DNA of 64,000 nucleotides from Pseudoneobacillus sp052180215 (GTDB lineage Bacteria > Bacillota > Bacilli > Bacillales > Cytobacillaceae): the NCBI RefSeq assembly GCF_052180215.1, contig NZ_CP197471.1, positions 654,001 to 718,000 of the forward strand, read 5' to 3'. The position numbers and the translations under genes were made by a program. Positions 25,741 to 34,446 of this stretch are shown here, piece after piece; positions within the stretch are counted from its first letter, which is position 1, and every line of letters starts with the position of its first letter. The notes beneath the pieces are model-generated. The model ran no database searches, was not told the DNA's origin, and saw only the letters and a list, made by a program, of their open reading frames with translations.

Positions 25741-26724
25741 ATGGATGTCAAAGTTCAACCAACAGAATTACCAGCATCAGAAGCATTTATTGACACCAGT
25801 ACAAAAAAGGAAAAAAGAAAAAGGTTGTTGAGGAAGCTAGCATCGCAGAAGTATTTGCAAGCCATGGCACTGCTCGGAGTCGTTTGGATGTTTATATTCA
25901 ATTATATTCCGATGTATGGATTGATTATTGCTTTTAAGGAATACAGCATTATTAAACCAATATCAGAGGCCCCTTGGGTAGGGTTAATGCAATTTAAGGA
26001 ATTTATTCAAGATGAAAATTTTTGGATTGTATTAAAAAATACACTGGGAATTAGTTTAATTAAATTGTTTATCGGTTTTCCCCTTCCAATCATATTTGCC
26101 TTAATGCTAAATGAATTAACCTCACTGAGGTTTAAGAAAGCAGTACAAACTATTTCTTATCTTCCTCACTTTTTATCTTGGGTCGTGTTAGGTGGAATCC
26201 TAACAACCTGGTTAGCGGATATTGGAATTATCAATGATATTTTAATGGGAATGGGTGTCATTGATGAAAGAACGAACTTCTTGGCAGAACCTGATAACTT
26301 TTGGTCTATTGTGATCCTTTCTGATATTTGGAAAGAGCTTGGATGGTCAGCCATTATTTATTTAGCAGCGATTGCTGGTGTATCAACGGAATTATATGAA
26401 TCCGCTACCATTGATGGAGCAAATCGGCTACAAAAAATGTGGCATATTACGTTACCTTCGATTCGACCAACCATCACGATTCTATTTATCTTAGCTGTAA
26501 GTGGTGTACTTAATTCTAACTTCGACCAAATATTGATTCTTCGTAATGCTCTTAATGAAAGCGCTAGCAATGTTATCGATATTTATGTGTACCAATTGGG
26601 TATTCAAAATGCCAGATATTCCTATGCAACGGCAGTTGGGTTACTCAAAGCGGTCATTGCTTTCATCTTATTATTATCAGCGAACAAAATAGGTAAAAAA
26701 ATCAATGGGTCATCATTGTTCTAG
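25741..26724 (+). CDS. ABC sugar transporter permease, LplB type
   Basis: 327 residues, six membrane helices after a charged N-terminal tail of about 40 residues. The permease signature around residues 220-240 reads YESATIDGANRLQKMWHITLPSI, the EAA loop that contacts the ATPase. It matches the LplB/YtcP-type permeases that import complex oligosaccharides. Start ATG at 25741 after AGGTGG. Partner permease begins 15 bases downstream. No ATPase gene is present, as is usual for this type, which relies on a shared MsmX-like ATPase. Confidence 0.92.
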   Translation: MDVKVQPTELPASEAFIDTSTKKEKRKRLLRKLASQKYLQAMALLGVVWMFIFNYIPMYGLIIAFKEYSIIKPISEAPWVGLMQFKEFIQDENFWIVLKNTLGISLIKLFIGFPLPIIFALMLNELTSLRFKKAVQTISYLPHFLSWVVLGGILTTWLADIGIINDILMGMGVIDERTNFLAEPDNFWSIVILSDIWKELGWSAIIYLAAIAGVSTELYESATIDGANRLQKMWHITLPSIRPTITILFILAVSGVLNSNFDQILILRNALNESASNVIDIYVYQLGIQNARYSYATAVGLLKAVIAFILLLSANKIGKKINGSSLF

Positions 26725-26739
26725 GGAGGTGAGGGGAGC

Positions 26740-27639
26740 ATGTTTAAACTTTTTAAACTAAATAGAAGAACAAAGAGCGAGTATATTTTTGATAATATCA
26801 ATGTTCTCATCATGATCCTGATATGCGCCATCACGATTTATCCTATCTGGTATGTGGTCGTGAATTCTCTAAATGATGGAATTGACGCAATGGGTGGTGG
26901 CATCTATTGGTGGCCGAGAGAATTTACCCTTGAAAACTATAAAGCTGTTTTTGCTAATCCGGGGATTCTTACTTCCTTTGGAGTCACCATCGCTAAAACA
27001 GTCATTGGAACCTTATCACATGTATTTTTTACGGCTATGGTTGCCTACGCGATATCAAGACGGGATTTATATGGAAGAAATATTTACATGGTCATCGGAA
27101 TTATTACGATGTTCTTTAGTGGAGGATTAATTCCATATTTCTTACTTATTAGAGATTTAGGATTATTTGATAACTTTCTTGTGTATATCCTTCCAACCAT
27201 GTTTAACTTTTTCCATTTAATCATTTTCGTTTCCTTTTTTAGAGAATTACCGACTTCACTTGAAGAGGCAGCAAAGATTGATGGAGCAAATGATTTCATG
27301 ATTTTTATCAAAGTTATTATTCCATTATCAATGCCCGTTATCGCAACGATCGCTTTATTCCAAGGAGTCTACCAATGGAATGATTATTTTGCAGGGGTTA
27401 TATTCGTAAACAATCCTGATTTACAACCGATTCAAACCTATTTATACAAAGTTGTGGCAGAGTCCAGTTCAAACCAAATGATGATGAATGCACCAGGTGG
27501 AATCACAACGAAAACAGTAACCTCACAATCTATTAAATTAGCCACAATGGTGGTAACGACACTACCAATCATGTTAGTTTATCCTTTCTTACAAAAATAT
27601 TTTGTAAAAGGAATGCTGATTGGATCTGTAAAAGGTTGA
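26740..27639 (+). CDS. ABC sugar transporter permease, YtcP/LplC type
   Basis: 299 residues, six membrane helices. The EAA loop reads LEEAAKIDGANDFMIFIKVIIPLS near residues 170-193. Second permease of the importer; the ATG at 26740 follows GGGAGG and lies 15 bases from the stop of the first permease gene. The segment TSQSIKLATMVVTTLPIMLVYPFLQKYFVKG near the C-terminus, read in two halves, is typical of the subgroup. Confidence 0.92.
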   Translation: MFKLFKLNRRTKSEYIFDNINVLIMILICAITIYPIWYVVVNSLNDGIDAMGGGIYWWPREFTLENYKAVFANPGILTSFGVTIAKTVIGTLSHVFFTAMVAYAISRRDLYGRNIYMVIGIITMFFSGGLIPYFLLIRDLGLFDNFLVYILPTMFNFFHLIIFVSFFRELPTSLEEAAKIDGANDFMIFIKVIIPLSMPVIATIALFQGVYQWNDYFAGVIFVNNPDLQPIQTYLYKVVAESSSNQMMMNAPGGITTKTVTSQSIKLATMVVTTLPIMLVYPFLQKYFVKGMLIGSVKG

Positions 27640-27753
27640 TTTATAATGATTCGTTTTAAATTTTCTTCTTGAGAAGAAATTTAAATAGTAAAAGAAAAAA
27701 TATGCAATGGCCGTGTTATTTTATAATTAGTTACTAAATGATTTGAGAAAAAA

Positions 27754-27788
27754 CTGAACAGGAATTTTTCATCATTGATCCTGTTCAG
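27754..27788 (+). other. Stem-loop between permease and binding-protein genes
   Basis: CTGAACAGGA pairs exactly with TCCTGTTCAG over a 15-base loop. A second AT-rich stem lies at 27657-27685. There is no T-run, so a role in mRNA processing or protection, giving more binding protein than permease, is more likely than full termination. Confidence 0.55.
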
Positions 27789-27852
27789 AGACTGAAAATA
27801 AAGTAATGATATAAAGATAACATGGCTAAAAAATGAGAGAGAGGGGTCTAGT

Positions 27853-29502
27853 ATGAAAAAGAGTATGATGTCAAAAAGTTTTACTTTCATGCTTGTAATG
27901 GCACTATTTTTAGCTATGATGGCAGGATGTACTAGCAAGACAAATGAAACCGCTTCCGAGGATAAAGAAGAATCAAAAACACCTGTATCTGCGGATGAGC
28001 CTGGTTGGAAATTAGATACATCACCAATTACATTTGATTGGTATGTAAACTTTTCATGGTATACAGCAAAATGGGGAGATGATCTTGTCTCTAAATATGT
28101 AACAGATAAAACGGGTGTATCCGTTAACTTCATTTCTCCAGCAGGAAATGAAGCAGAAAAAATGAACACGATGATTGCCTCTGGTCAATTACCTGATTTC
28201 GTGACCATCGGTTGGTGGGAAGATGCAGTTAAGAAAATGATTGAGGGAGAACTAGTTCTTCCATTAAATGAACTAGCAGACAAGTACGATCCTTATTTCT
28301 TTAAGGTTACAGATGATTCAAAAATCGAATGGTATAAACAAGAAAACGGAAATACGTATGGTTATCCAAACGCGTCTTCATCACCAAAAGATTTTGACCG
28401 TTATAAGGACCTTAAACCATCTAACCAAACATTCTTAGTAAGAAAAGATATTTATGAAGCAATTGGAAGTCCTGATATGAGTACACCTGAAGGATTCTTA
28501 GGGGCACTTGAAGCAGCTAAGGAGAAATTCCCAGAAGTAAATGGTGCACCATTAATTCCATTCGGATTAAATGAATTTACAGATGTTGGGAACACTTCGC
28601 TTGAGGGTTATTTACAAAATTTCTTAGCGATTCCAATGGAAAAAGACGGAAAGGTTTATGACCGTTCTCAAGATCCAGAATATTTAGCTTGGTTAAAAAC
28701 GTTTAGAAATGCAAACGACAAAGGTTTATTAGCAAAAGATATTTTTATTGATAAGCGTCCACAAATGGAAGAAAAAATTGCCCAAGGTAGATACTTTGCG
28801 ATGTTATATCAACGCAGTGATTTAGCTGCTCAGCAACAAGCATTATATGCAAAAGATCCTAATTCCATTTACATGGCAGTTGATGGACCAGCAAACTCAA
28901 ACGGTGATGCACCAACTCTTGCAGGAGACGGCATTGCTGGATGGACCGTTACGTTAATTTCTAAAGACGTGAAAGATAAGGAAAGAGCGATTCGCTTCTT
29001 AAGTTACCTAATTAGTGAAGAAGGACAAAAAGACCTTTACTTAGGTAAAGAAGGCGAAACTTACGATGTAGTAGATGGTAAGCCTCAATTTAAATCAGAA
29101 GTACTAGACCTATTAAACAAGGACCGTGCAGCTTTTGATCAACAATATGGAGCTTCTTATAAATATTGGATGTTAATGGATACAAATATGAACCTTGAAT
29201 GGGCTCCACCTGCAGCTGAACCTTTCAAACAAATGGAAGATTGGACAAAAGGTAAAACAGTTAGCTTTGCAGCCTTTGACGGTATCAGTCCTACCGGAAC
29301 ATCTGCAGAAGGTGTGGCAGCAAGTAAAATTGCACAAGAATGGGGTAAAACATTACCTAAATTATTACTTGCCAAATCAGATAAAGAATTTGATAAGTTA
29401 TATGAAGGTTTCTTAAAGAAACGTGATTCATACGGTTATGACAAAGTTGAAAAATATCAACAAGATATGTATGAAATTAACTTAAAGAAGCTTGGTAACT
29501 AA
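27853..29502 (+). CDS. Extracellular solute-binding lipoprotein of glucan importer (LplA-like)
   Basis: 549 residues. Type II signal peptide with lipobox MMAGCTSK (cysteine 26), then a family 1 type solute-binding fold: YPNASSSPKDF, FLVRKDIYEAIGSPDMSTPEGFLGAL and GWTVTLISKDVKDKERAIRFLSYLISEEGQ are typical landmarks, shown in parts. The large size is usual for binders of oligosaccharides. By context it should bind beta-glucan oligosaccharides and hand them to the two permeases. GAGAGG precedes the ATG. Followed by a terminator, so kinase and regulator have a separate unit. Confidence 0.92.
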   Translation: MKKSMMSKSFTFMLVMALFLAMMAGCTSKTNETASEDKEESKTPVSADEPGWKLDTSPITFDWYVNFSWYTAKWGDDLVSKYVTDKTGVSVNFISPAGNEAEKMNTMIASGQLPDFVTIGWWEDAVKKMIEGELVLPLNELADKYDPYFFKVTDDSKIEWYKQENGNTYGYPNASSSPKDFDRYKDLKPSNQTFLVRKDIYEAIGSPDMSTPEGFLGALEAAKEKFPEVNGAPLIPFGLNEFTDVGNTSLEGYLQNFLAIPMEKDGKVYDRSQDPEYLAWLKTFRNANDKGLLAKDIFIDKRPQMEEKIAQGRYFAMLYQRSDLAAQQQALYAKDPNSIYMAVDGPANSNGDAPTLAGDGIAGWTVTLISKDVKDKERAIRFLSYLISEEGQKDLYLGKEGETYDVVDGKPQFKSEVLDLLNKDRAAFDQQYGASYKYWMLMDTNMNLEWAPPAAEPFKQMEDWTKGKTVSFAAFDGISPTGTSAEGVAASKIAQEWGKTLPKLLLAKSDKEFDKLYEGFLKKRDSYGYDKVEKYQQDMYEINLKKLGN

Positions 29503-29514
29503 TACCGTCATTTC

Positions 29515-29550
29515 AGAGACTATCCTAAAATTTATTTTAGGGTAGTCTCT
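29515..29550 (+). terminator. Terminator after binding-protein gene
   Basis: AGAGACTATCCTAAAAT pairs with ATTTTAGGGTAGTCTCT over a short loop, with one mismatch. Confidence 0.85.
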
Positions 29551-29651
29551 ATTAGTCGTTTTATGACCATTTTGTTAATAGGCTATTATTTATAAATGTA
29601 AAAAACTATAATGATAACATAGTAGAAAGATAGTAGAAAGGTAGGTGAGCG

Positions 29652-31520
29652 ATGATGGGGACATTCATAAAAAAGCTCAGTAAACTAGTACAGACAGCTA
29701 ACATGATGGTAAGTAAATTATCGTTACAAAATAAGCTAGTGGGCTTATACGTTCTCATTATTTTAATCCCCATTATGGCTTTTACCCTCATCTATACTAG
29801 ACAAATATTTGATAGTGTCTTAAAAGATATTAAAAATAAAAATGAATATTTATTAGAAATCGAAAAAATTCATATTATGAATAATATTGAATCAATGCGT
29901 AGAACAGCCCAAATGGTTGTAGCAGATCGCCAGTTTATCGATTTCGTTAGAACTCGTAATGAAACGAATATTAGCGAATTAATCGATTTTAAGATGAATG
30001 AATTTCCTGATGTTACAAAGCTTCAAGTAAATAACCCCACAATCGAATATATTCACCTCTATACCTCTAATCCTTACGTAACGGAATTGTGGCCGATTTT
30101 ATTCCGTGAAAATCGGATCGTAAACGAACCATGGCGACAAGAAGTCATTAAGCGAAATGGAAGAGAGCTCTGGTGGTTTGATCAGAATAACGATATTCTA
30201 GGACGTCTTGTGTCGAAGAATAGCTCAAAAGTGTCGGTGTTGCGAGAACTGGACTATCCAAAAGACGAGCATCTCGGCATTATTGAAATTAGTATGCTAT
30301 TAAACAATTTTTTTCCGAAAATGTTTAGTTCCGTAAATGACGGAAGTTCAGAGTTAATCGTCTTTGACCCGTATATGAAAATCATTAGCAGTCCCTATAA
30401 TACCTTTTTAGAAGATGAAAAAATAAATCTAAAAAAACTAAAAAAGGAATTTGAAAAAAATAAAGAACAAGTCCCCTTTCACTTTTTATTTAACGATCAT
30501 GGTACGGTTTATATGATTGTGTCTACCTATCTTGATGGGCTGGATTCGTATATGTTAAATATCATCTCATTGGATGACGTATATAAAGAAACAAATAAAA
30601 CGAGATATATTGTTTTTGCGGGTATTGTTTTATTAGTGGGTATCCTTTCGCTGCTCACTTTCTTTTTAACTTCGATTCTGTTCAAGAAAATGTTTCAGCT
30701 TATTGATTCGATGAAAAAGGTAGAAAAAGGTGATTTTTCCGTAGAAGTGGATATTAATGGTCATGGGGAAATTGGTCAACTGGCTACCCATTATCGGAAT
30801 ATGCTTAATAAGCTTAAAGGATTAATAGCAGATGCCGTCAATAAAGAAGCTGCAACAAAAGAAGCTGAATTAAAGGCTCTCAAAACACAAATTGATTCAC
30901 ACTTTCTTTATAATACGTTGGAAAATATTAAGATGATGGCAGAAATAGAGGGGAATTATTCGATATCGGATGCGGTGACTTCATTGGGAGAAATGATGCG
31001 CTATAACCTAAAATGGAAAAACGATGTTGTGAGTTGTAATGAGGAGATCGCACACATTCAAAATTATATAGAAATTATGAATTTACGATTGGATGGCTTA
31101 TTATCCTTAGAAGTTGATATTCCACCTCAGCTTTTAGATCAAGAAATTCTAAAAATGTCCCTTCAACCAATCGTAGAAAATGCTGTTATTCATGGAGTAA
31201 GACCCAATATCCCTTTCCAGCCAGGGATCATTCTTGTAAAAGCCTATGTAGAAAGGGATACCATCTTTATCCAAATAATTGATAACGGTATTGGTATGTC
31301 AGAAGAAAAAATAAAAAAACTCAATGATAATATCAATCCTGAACTTGAAGTCCAAGAAAACATCAGAAAAACGGGAAATGGAATTGGTTTAAGAAACGTG
31401 AATGAAAGAATTCAATTACGATATGGGAAAGAATATGGTATGAGTTTCACGAGTGAAGAAACAAAGGGTACAATGGTAACCATTACTTTGCCACATAAAA
31501 ACATCAAGGGGGCGAGTTAA
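29652..31520 (+). CDS. YesM-type sensor histidine kinase
   Basis: 622 residues. A helix near residues 30-52, a large extracellular dCache-like sensor region (55-310), a second helix near 320-345, HAMP domain (FSVEVDINGHGEIGQLATHY), then the His_kinase domain KTQIDSHFLYNTLENI with phospho-accepting H417, and an ATPase domain (QPIVENAVIHG, DNGIGM, GIGLRNVNERI). In this family the sensor detects a polysaccharide fragment or its loaded binding protein. An alternative ATG lies one codon downstream. Its stop codon abuts the regulator's ATG with no gap. Confidence 0.93.
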   Translation: MMGTFIKKLSKLVQTANMMVSKLSLQNKLVGLYVLIILIPIMAFTLIYTRQIFDSVLKDIKNKNEYLLEIEKIHIMNNIESMRRTAQMVVADRQFIDFVRTRNETNISELIDFKMNEFPDVTKLQVNNPTIEYIHLYTSNPYVTELWPILFRENRIVNEPWRQEVIKRNGRELWWFDQNNDILGRLVSKNSSKVSVLRELDYPKDEHLGIIEISMLLNNFFPKMFSSVNDGSSELIVFDPYMKIISSPYNTFLEDEKINLKKLKKEFEKNKEQVPFHFLFNDHGTVYMIVSTYLDGLDSYMLNIISLDDVYKETNKTRYIVFAGIVLLVGILSLLTFFLTSILFKKMFQLIDSMKKVEKGDFSVEVDINGHGEIGQLATHYRNMLNKLKGLIADAVNKEAATKEAELKALKTQIDSHFLYNTLENIKMMAEIEGNYSISDAVTSLGEMMRYNLKWKNDVVSCNEEIAHIQNYIEIMNLRLDGLLSLEVDIPPQLLDQEILKMSLQPIVENAVIHGVRPNIPFQPGIILVKAYVERDTIFIQIIDNGIGMSEEKIKKLNDNINPELEVQENIRKTGNGIGLRNVNERIQLRYGKEYGMSFTSEETKGTMVTITLPHKNIKGAS

Positions 31521-33038
31521 ATGTATAAGCTCTTGATCGTAGATGATGAAAAGAATATTCGCTTAGGGATACAAGCCATGATTAAAAGGCAATTTGAAAG
31601 TAAAGTTGAAGTCGAAACGGCAATGGATGGTCTTGAGGCGATTGAAAAAATAAAGGACGTAGATATCCTCATTACAGATATCAAAATGCCGAGGATGGAT
31701 GGCATACAACTAATTGAACACATTCAACAATCCGATCAAAAAGCACCTGCTATGGTCATTTTAAGTGGCTATGATGACTTTGAATTTACAAAAGCCGCTA
31801 TTAAAAATAAGGTGAAAGATTATTTACTTAAGCCTGTTAATCGAAATGAACTATATCATACGTTAACCAATATTTTAGAAGAATTAGAAAAAAATAATCA
31901 AGTAACCTATCAACATCTAGAAGAATATCGAACTAGTCAACTTAATTTCATTTTACTGAATCCAAATATTCAACCTGGAGTTATCGAATATTTAATTCAA
32001 AAAATGCAATTACCTCCATTTGAAAATGGTTATTATGTGGGAATATTTGATCATAAAAGGGAAATGGATGGGGAAGATTTACTAATTAGAATTAAACCAT
32101 TCATTGCCCAATGCAATATTGAATCAGATTATCAAACGATTTGTTTTATCGATAGTAACGACCGTGTGGTAGTTATATCAGAGGAAAGTATTTTTAAGAG
32201 AATAAAGGATCACTTGAAAAAAGAAAAATATATTACTTTTTCCACTGGAGTTAGTAAACACCACAGACACATAAGAGATTTTAAAGAAGCCTATAATGAA
32301 GCAGACTATGCTCTTAAATATCATTTTCTTTTCCCAAGAAATCAACTTTTTTCATTTCAAGCTGCGGAATACAAACCGGAATCTATGGAAATTCCAATTG
32401 ATCTGATTAAAAAGATTGCGAATATGCTAGGTACAGAAAGAGATAAAGAATTAAAATCTACGTTATTAAAAGTACTTGATTATGAAAAAATATCCGGTTC
32501 TCCAATAGAATATATGGAGTCACTGAATCAGTCGCTCAATCAACTTGTTTTTGAATGTTTCTTCTCAAAGCTGGGGGATGAGTCTGTTGAAATTTTTAAG
32601 ATGCTTAATAAAGTAGAAAATATGTATAACTTTGATAACTTCAACGAATATTTTCAAGCTGTAGAAGACTTACTGATGAGATTGCACGAATATAACAAAC
32701 AAATAAAATTAGTGTATTCAGAGCAAAAATACCTGGAACAGGCAGTTTGTTTTATAAAAGAAAATTATTATAAAGATTTGAATCTTGCCGTGGTGTCTAA
32801 TCATATTTCTCTCAATTACTCTTATTTCAGTCATATGTTTAAGGAATATACGGGGCAAAACTTTGTGGATTACTTGAAAAAAATTCGGATTGAAGAGGCA
32901 AAAATCCTTTTAAGACAACCAGAATATAAAGTATTTGAAGTAAGTGAAATGGTTGGGTACAAAAATCCAAAGCAATTTACAAGAGTTTTTCGAGAAATCG
33001 AAGGCATCTCACCAACTGAATATCGGGAACATGTGTAA
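31521..33038 (+). CDS. YesN-type response regulator with AraC DNA-binding domain
   Basis: 505 residues. Receiver domain with D53 (ILITDIKMPRMDG) and K in LLKPVNRNE; a middle region (150-390) of the YesN type; C-terminal AraC helix-turn-helix pair, from LAVVSNHISLNYSYFSHMFKEYTG to MVGYKNPKQFTRVFREIEGISPTEYR, shown as the two ends of the motif. ATG directly follows the kinase stop codon. Expected to activate the transporter and hydrolase genes around it in response to beta-glucan fragments. Confidence 0.93.
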   Translation: MYKLLIVDDEKNIRLGIQAMIKRQFESKVEVETAMDGLEAIEKIKDVDILITDIKMPRMDGIQLIEHIQQSDQKAPAMVILSGYDDFEFTKAAIKNKVKDYLLKPVNRNELYHTLTNILEELEKNNQVTYQHLEEYRTSQLNFILLNPNIQPGVIEYLIQKMQLPPFENGYYVGIFDHKREMDGEDLLIRIKPFIAQCNIESDYQTICFIDSNDRVVVISEESIFKRIKDHLKKEKYITFSTGVSKHHRHIRDFKEAYNEADYALKYHFLFPRNQLFSFQAAEYKPESMEIPIDLIKKIANMLGTERDKELKSTLLKVLDYEKISGSPIEYMESLNQSLNQLVFECFFSKLGDESVEIFKMLNKVENMYNFDNFNEYFQAVEDLLMRLHEYNKQIKLVYSEQKYLEQAVCFIKENYYKDLNLAVVSNHISLNYSYFSHMFKEYTGQNFVDYLKKIRIEEAKILLRQPEYKVFEVSEMVGYKNPKQFTRVFREIEGISPTEYREHV

Positions 33039-33040
33039 AG

Positions 33041-33070
33041 ATGAGCTTTTTTGAGAAGCTCATTTTTTTT
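33041..33070 (+). terminator. Terminator after the regulator gene
   Basis: ATGAGCTT pairs with AAGCTCAT, followed by eight T residues. Confidence 0.88.
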
Positions 33071-33108
33071 TATAGGAAAGAAAGTATAACTTTTTGGGAC
33101 TTTGAAAA

Positions 33109-33232
33109 TTGTCTAGCTCCAGCGCCTAGCCCCTCGAGGTCAAATAACCTCTAGCGTAAGAAGTCAAAGTTCAGACTTCTTACGCTAGAGAACATTTGCT
33201 TGTCGGGGCTAATCAAGGCGCTTCCGCTTTTC
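33109..33232. repeat. Bacillus-type intergenic hairpin element
   Basis: Begins TTGTCTAGCTCCAGCGCC and ends GGCGCTTCCGCTTTTC, the two ends of an element I recall as widespread in Bacillus intergenic regions. Outer arms AGCGCC/GGCGCT and TAGCCCC/GGGGCTA frame a perfect 17-bp inner stem (33149-33165 with 33174-33190) with an eight-base loop. The inner stem is longer and more perfect than I expect for the usual form. Confidence 0.75.
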
Positions 33233-33336
33233 GTTTCTAAAATATTGAGCCCTTTTTCAAAATTATCTATCTCAAGAAGTTTTCTTTTCAAAGGTAAAAT
33301 GAATTATAAAGTCATGTTTGTAGGAGGATGGTTGGC

Positions 33337-34137
33337 TTGGAGAAAGAAAACTCAAAAATGATTGCGCTTTCAAACGAAGGAGACACCGATGATCAAAAGT
33401 GGAAGCTAGTTTGGGAAGATGTTTTTAACACTCCAGAGATTGACACAACGAAATGGAACTTTGTGGATGGAGGCTGGGGATTTGGAAATGAGGAGTGGCA
33501 ATATTATACTAACCGAACTAAAAATGCCCGAATCGAAAACCATCAACTCGTGATGGAAGCCCATAAGGAAACGTACAAAGAGCGATTCTATACTTCTGCC
33601 AAGCTTACGACAAAGGGGAAGGCAGATTGGAAGTATGGTCGTTTTTCCATTCGTGCCAAGCTTCCTGAAGGCCAGGGGATTTGGCCAGCTATTTGGATGA
33701 TGCCAACAGATATGGAAGCTTATTCTGGCTGGCCCGCCTGTGGGGAAATCGACATTATGGAATTGGTTGGACATAAACCTGAGACTGTGCATGGCACACT
33801 TCATTATGGTGTACCTCACACATATACAGGTAAAAGCTTTACACTTCCAGATAAGAAATTTTCGGATGACTTTCATGTATTCACTTTAGACTGGGAACCA
33901 AATGAGTTCAAATGGTATGTAGACGATGTTCTATATGCCAAGCAAACAGAATGGTTTAGCAAAAATATAAATGATGGGTCTAAACATCCTTACCCAGCTC
34001 CATTTAATCGGGAGTTTTATCTGCAATTGAACCTGGCAGTAGGCGGAAAATGGCCAGGATATCCTGATGAATCCACCACTTTTCCACAAAAGATGATGAT
34101 TGATTATATTCGTGTCTATCAAAGATTGGAAGATTAA
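33337..34137 (+). CDS. GH16 beta-1,3-glucanase (laminarinase type), intracellular
   Basis: 266 residues: a single GH16 domain with the catalytic GEIDIMELVGH motif (nucleophile and acid/base glutamates at about 137 and 142) and FSIRAKLPEGQGIWPAIW, typical of endo-beta-1,3-glucanases. No signal peptide is seen, so it should act in the cytoplasm on imported oligosaccharides, which is unusual for GH16. The start is TTG at 33337, nine bases after a perfect AGGAGG at 33322-33327; an ATG that overlaps the end of that site is too close. About 50% alike by eye to the GH16 domain of the secreted enzyme at 34447. Confidence 0.9.
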   Translation: MEKENSKMIALSNEGDTDDQKWKLVWEDVFNTPEIDTTKWNFVDGGWGFGNEEWQYYTNRTKNARIENHQLVMEAHKETYKERFYTSAKLTTKGKADWKYGRFSIRAKLPEGQGIWPAIWMMPTDMEAYSGWPACGEIDIMELVGHKPETVHGTLHYGVPHTYTGKSFTLPDKKFSDDFHVFTLDWEPNEFKWYVDDVLYAKQTEWFSKNINDGSKHPYPAPFNREFYLQLNLAVGGKWPGYPDESTTFPQKMMIDYIRVYQRLED

Positions 34138-34190
34138 TAGATATAAAAAATTATTCATTGTTGGTTTTTGTTTAGGTATGAGAATTAATA

Positions 34191-34374
34191 GGCGGAGAAA
34201 TTCCGGCTAATGTATATAGTGGAAGCTATAGAAGCAGATATAAGCGGAGAAATTCCGTTTAAGTGTTCTAAAAACGACGGAAATCCAAAGGTTTGGATAG
34301 GATAAACGGAAAAACTTCCCTTATTTTTAAGGAAATATGGATATTTCCCAAAATAAACGGAATTTTTCCGTTTA
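34191..34374. repeat. Family E array (CGGAGAAATTCCG palindromes)
   Basis: Near-palindromic units built on CGGA-(A/T-rich)-TCCG start at 34191, 34243, about 34304 and 34355 (GGCGGAGAAATTCCGGCTA, AGCGGAGAAATTCCGTTTA, AAACGGAAAAACTTCCCTTA, AAACGGAATTTTTCCGTTTA), with a partial copy near 34276. Main spacings are 52, 61 and 51. It lies between the two GH16 genes. Confidence 0.75.
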
Positions 34375-34446
34375 TTTTTCAAACACATTGAAATCAACAT
34401 TCAGTAATAACACAGCCAAAATAATAAATACAAAGGAGGGAAAGGT

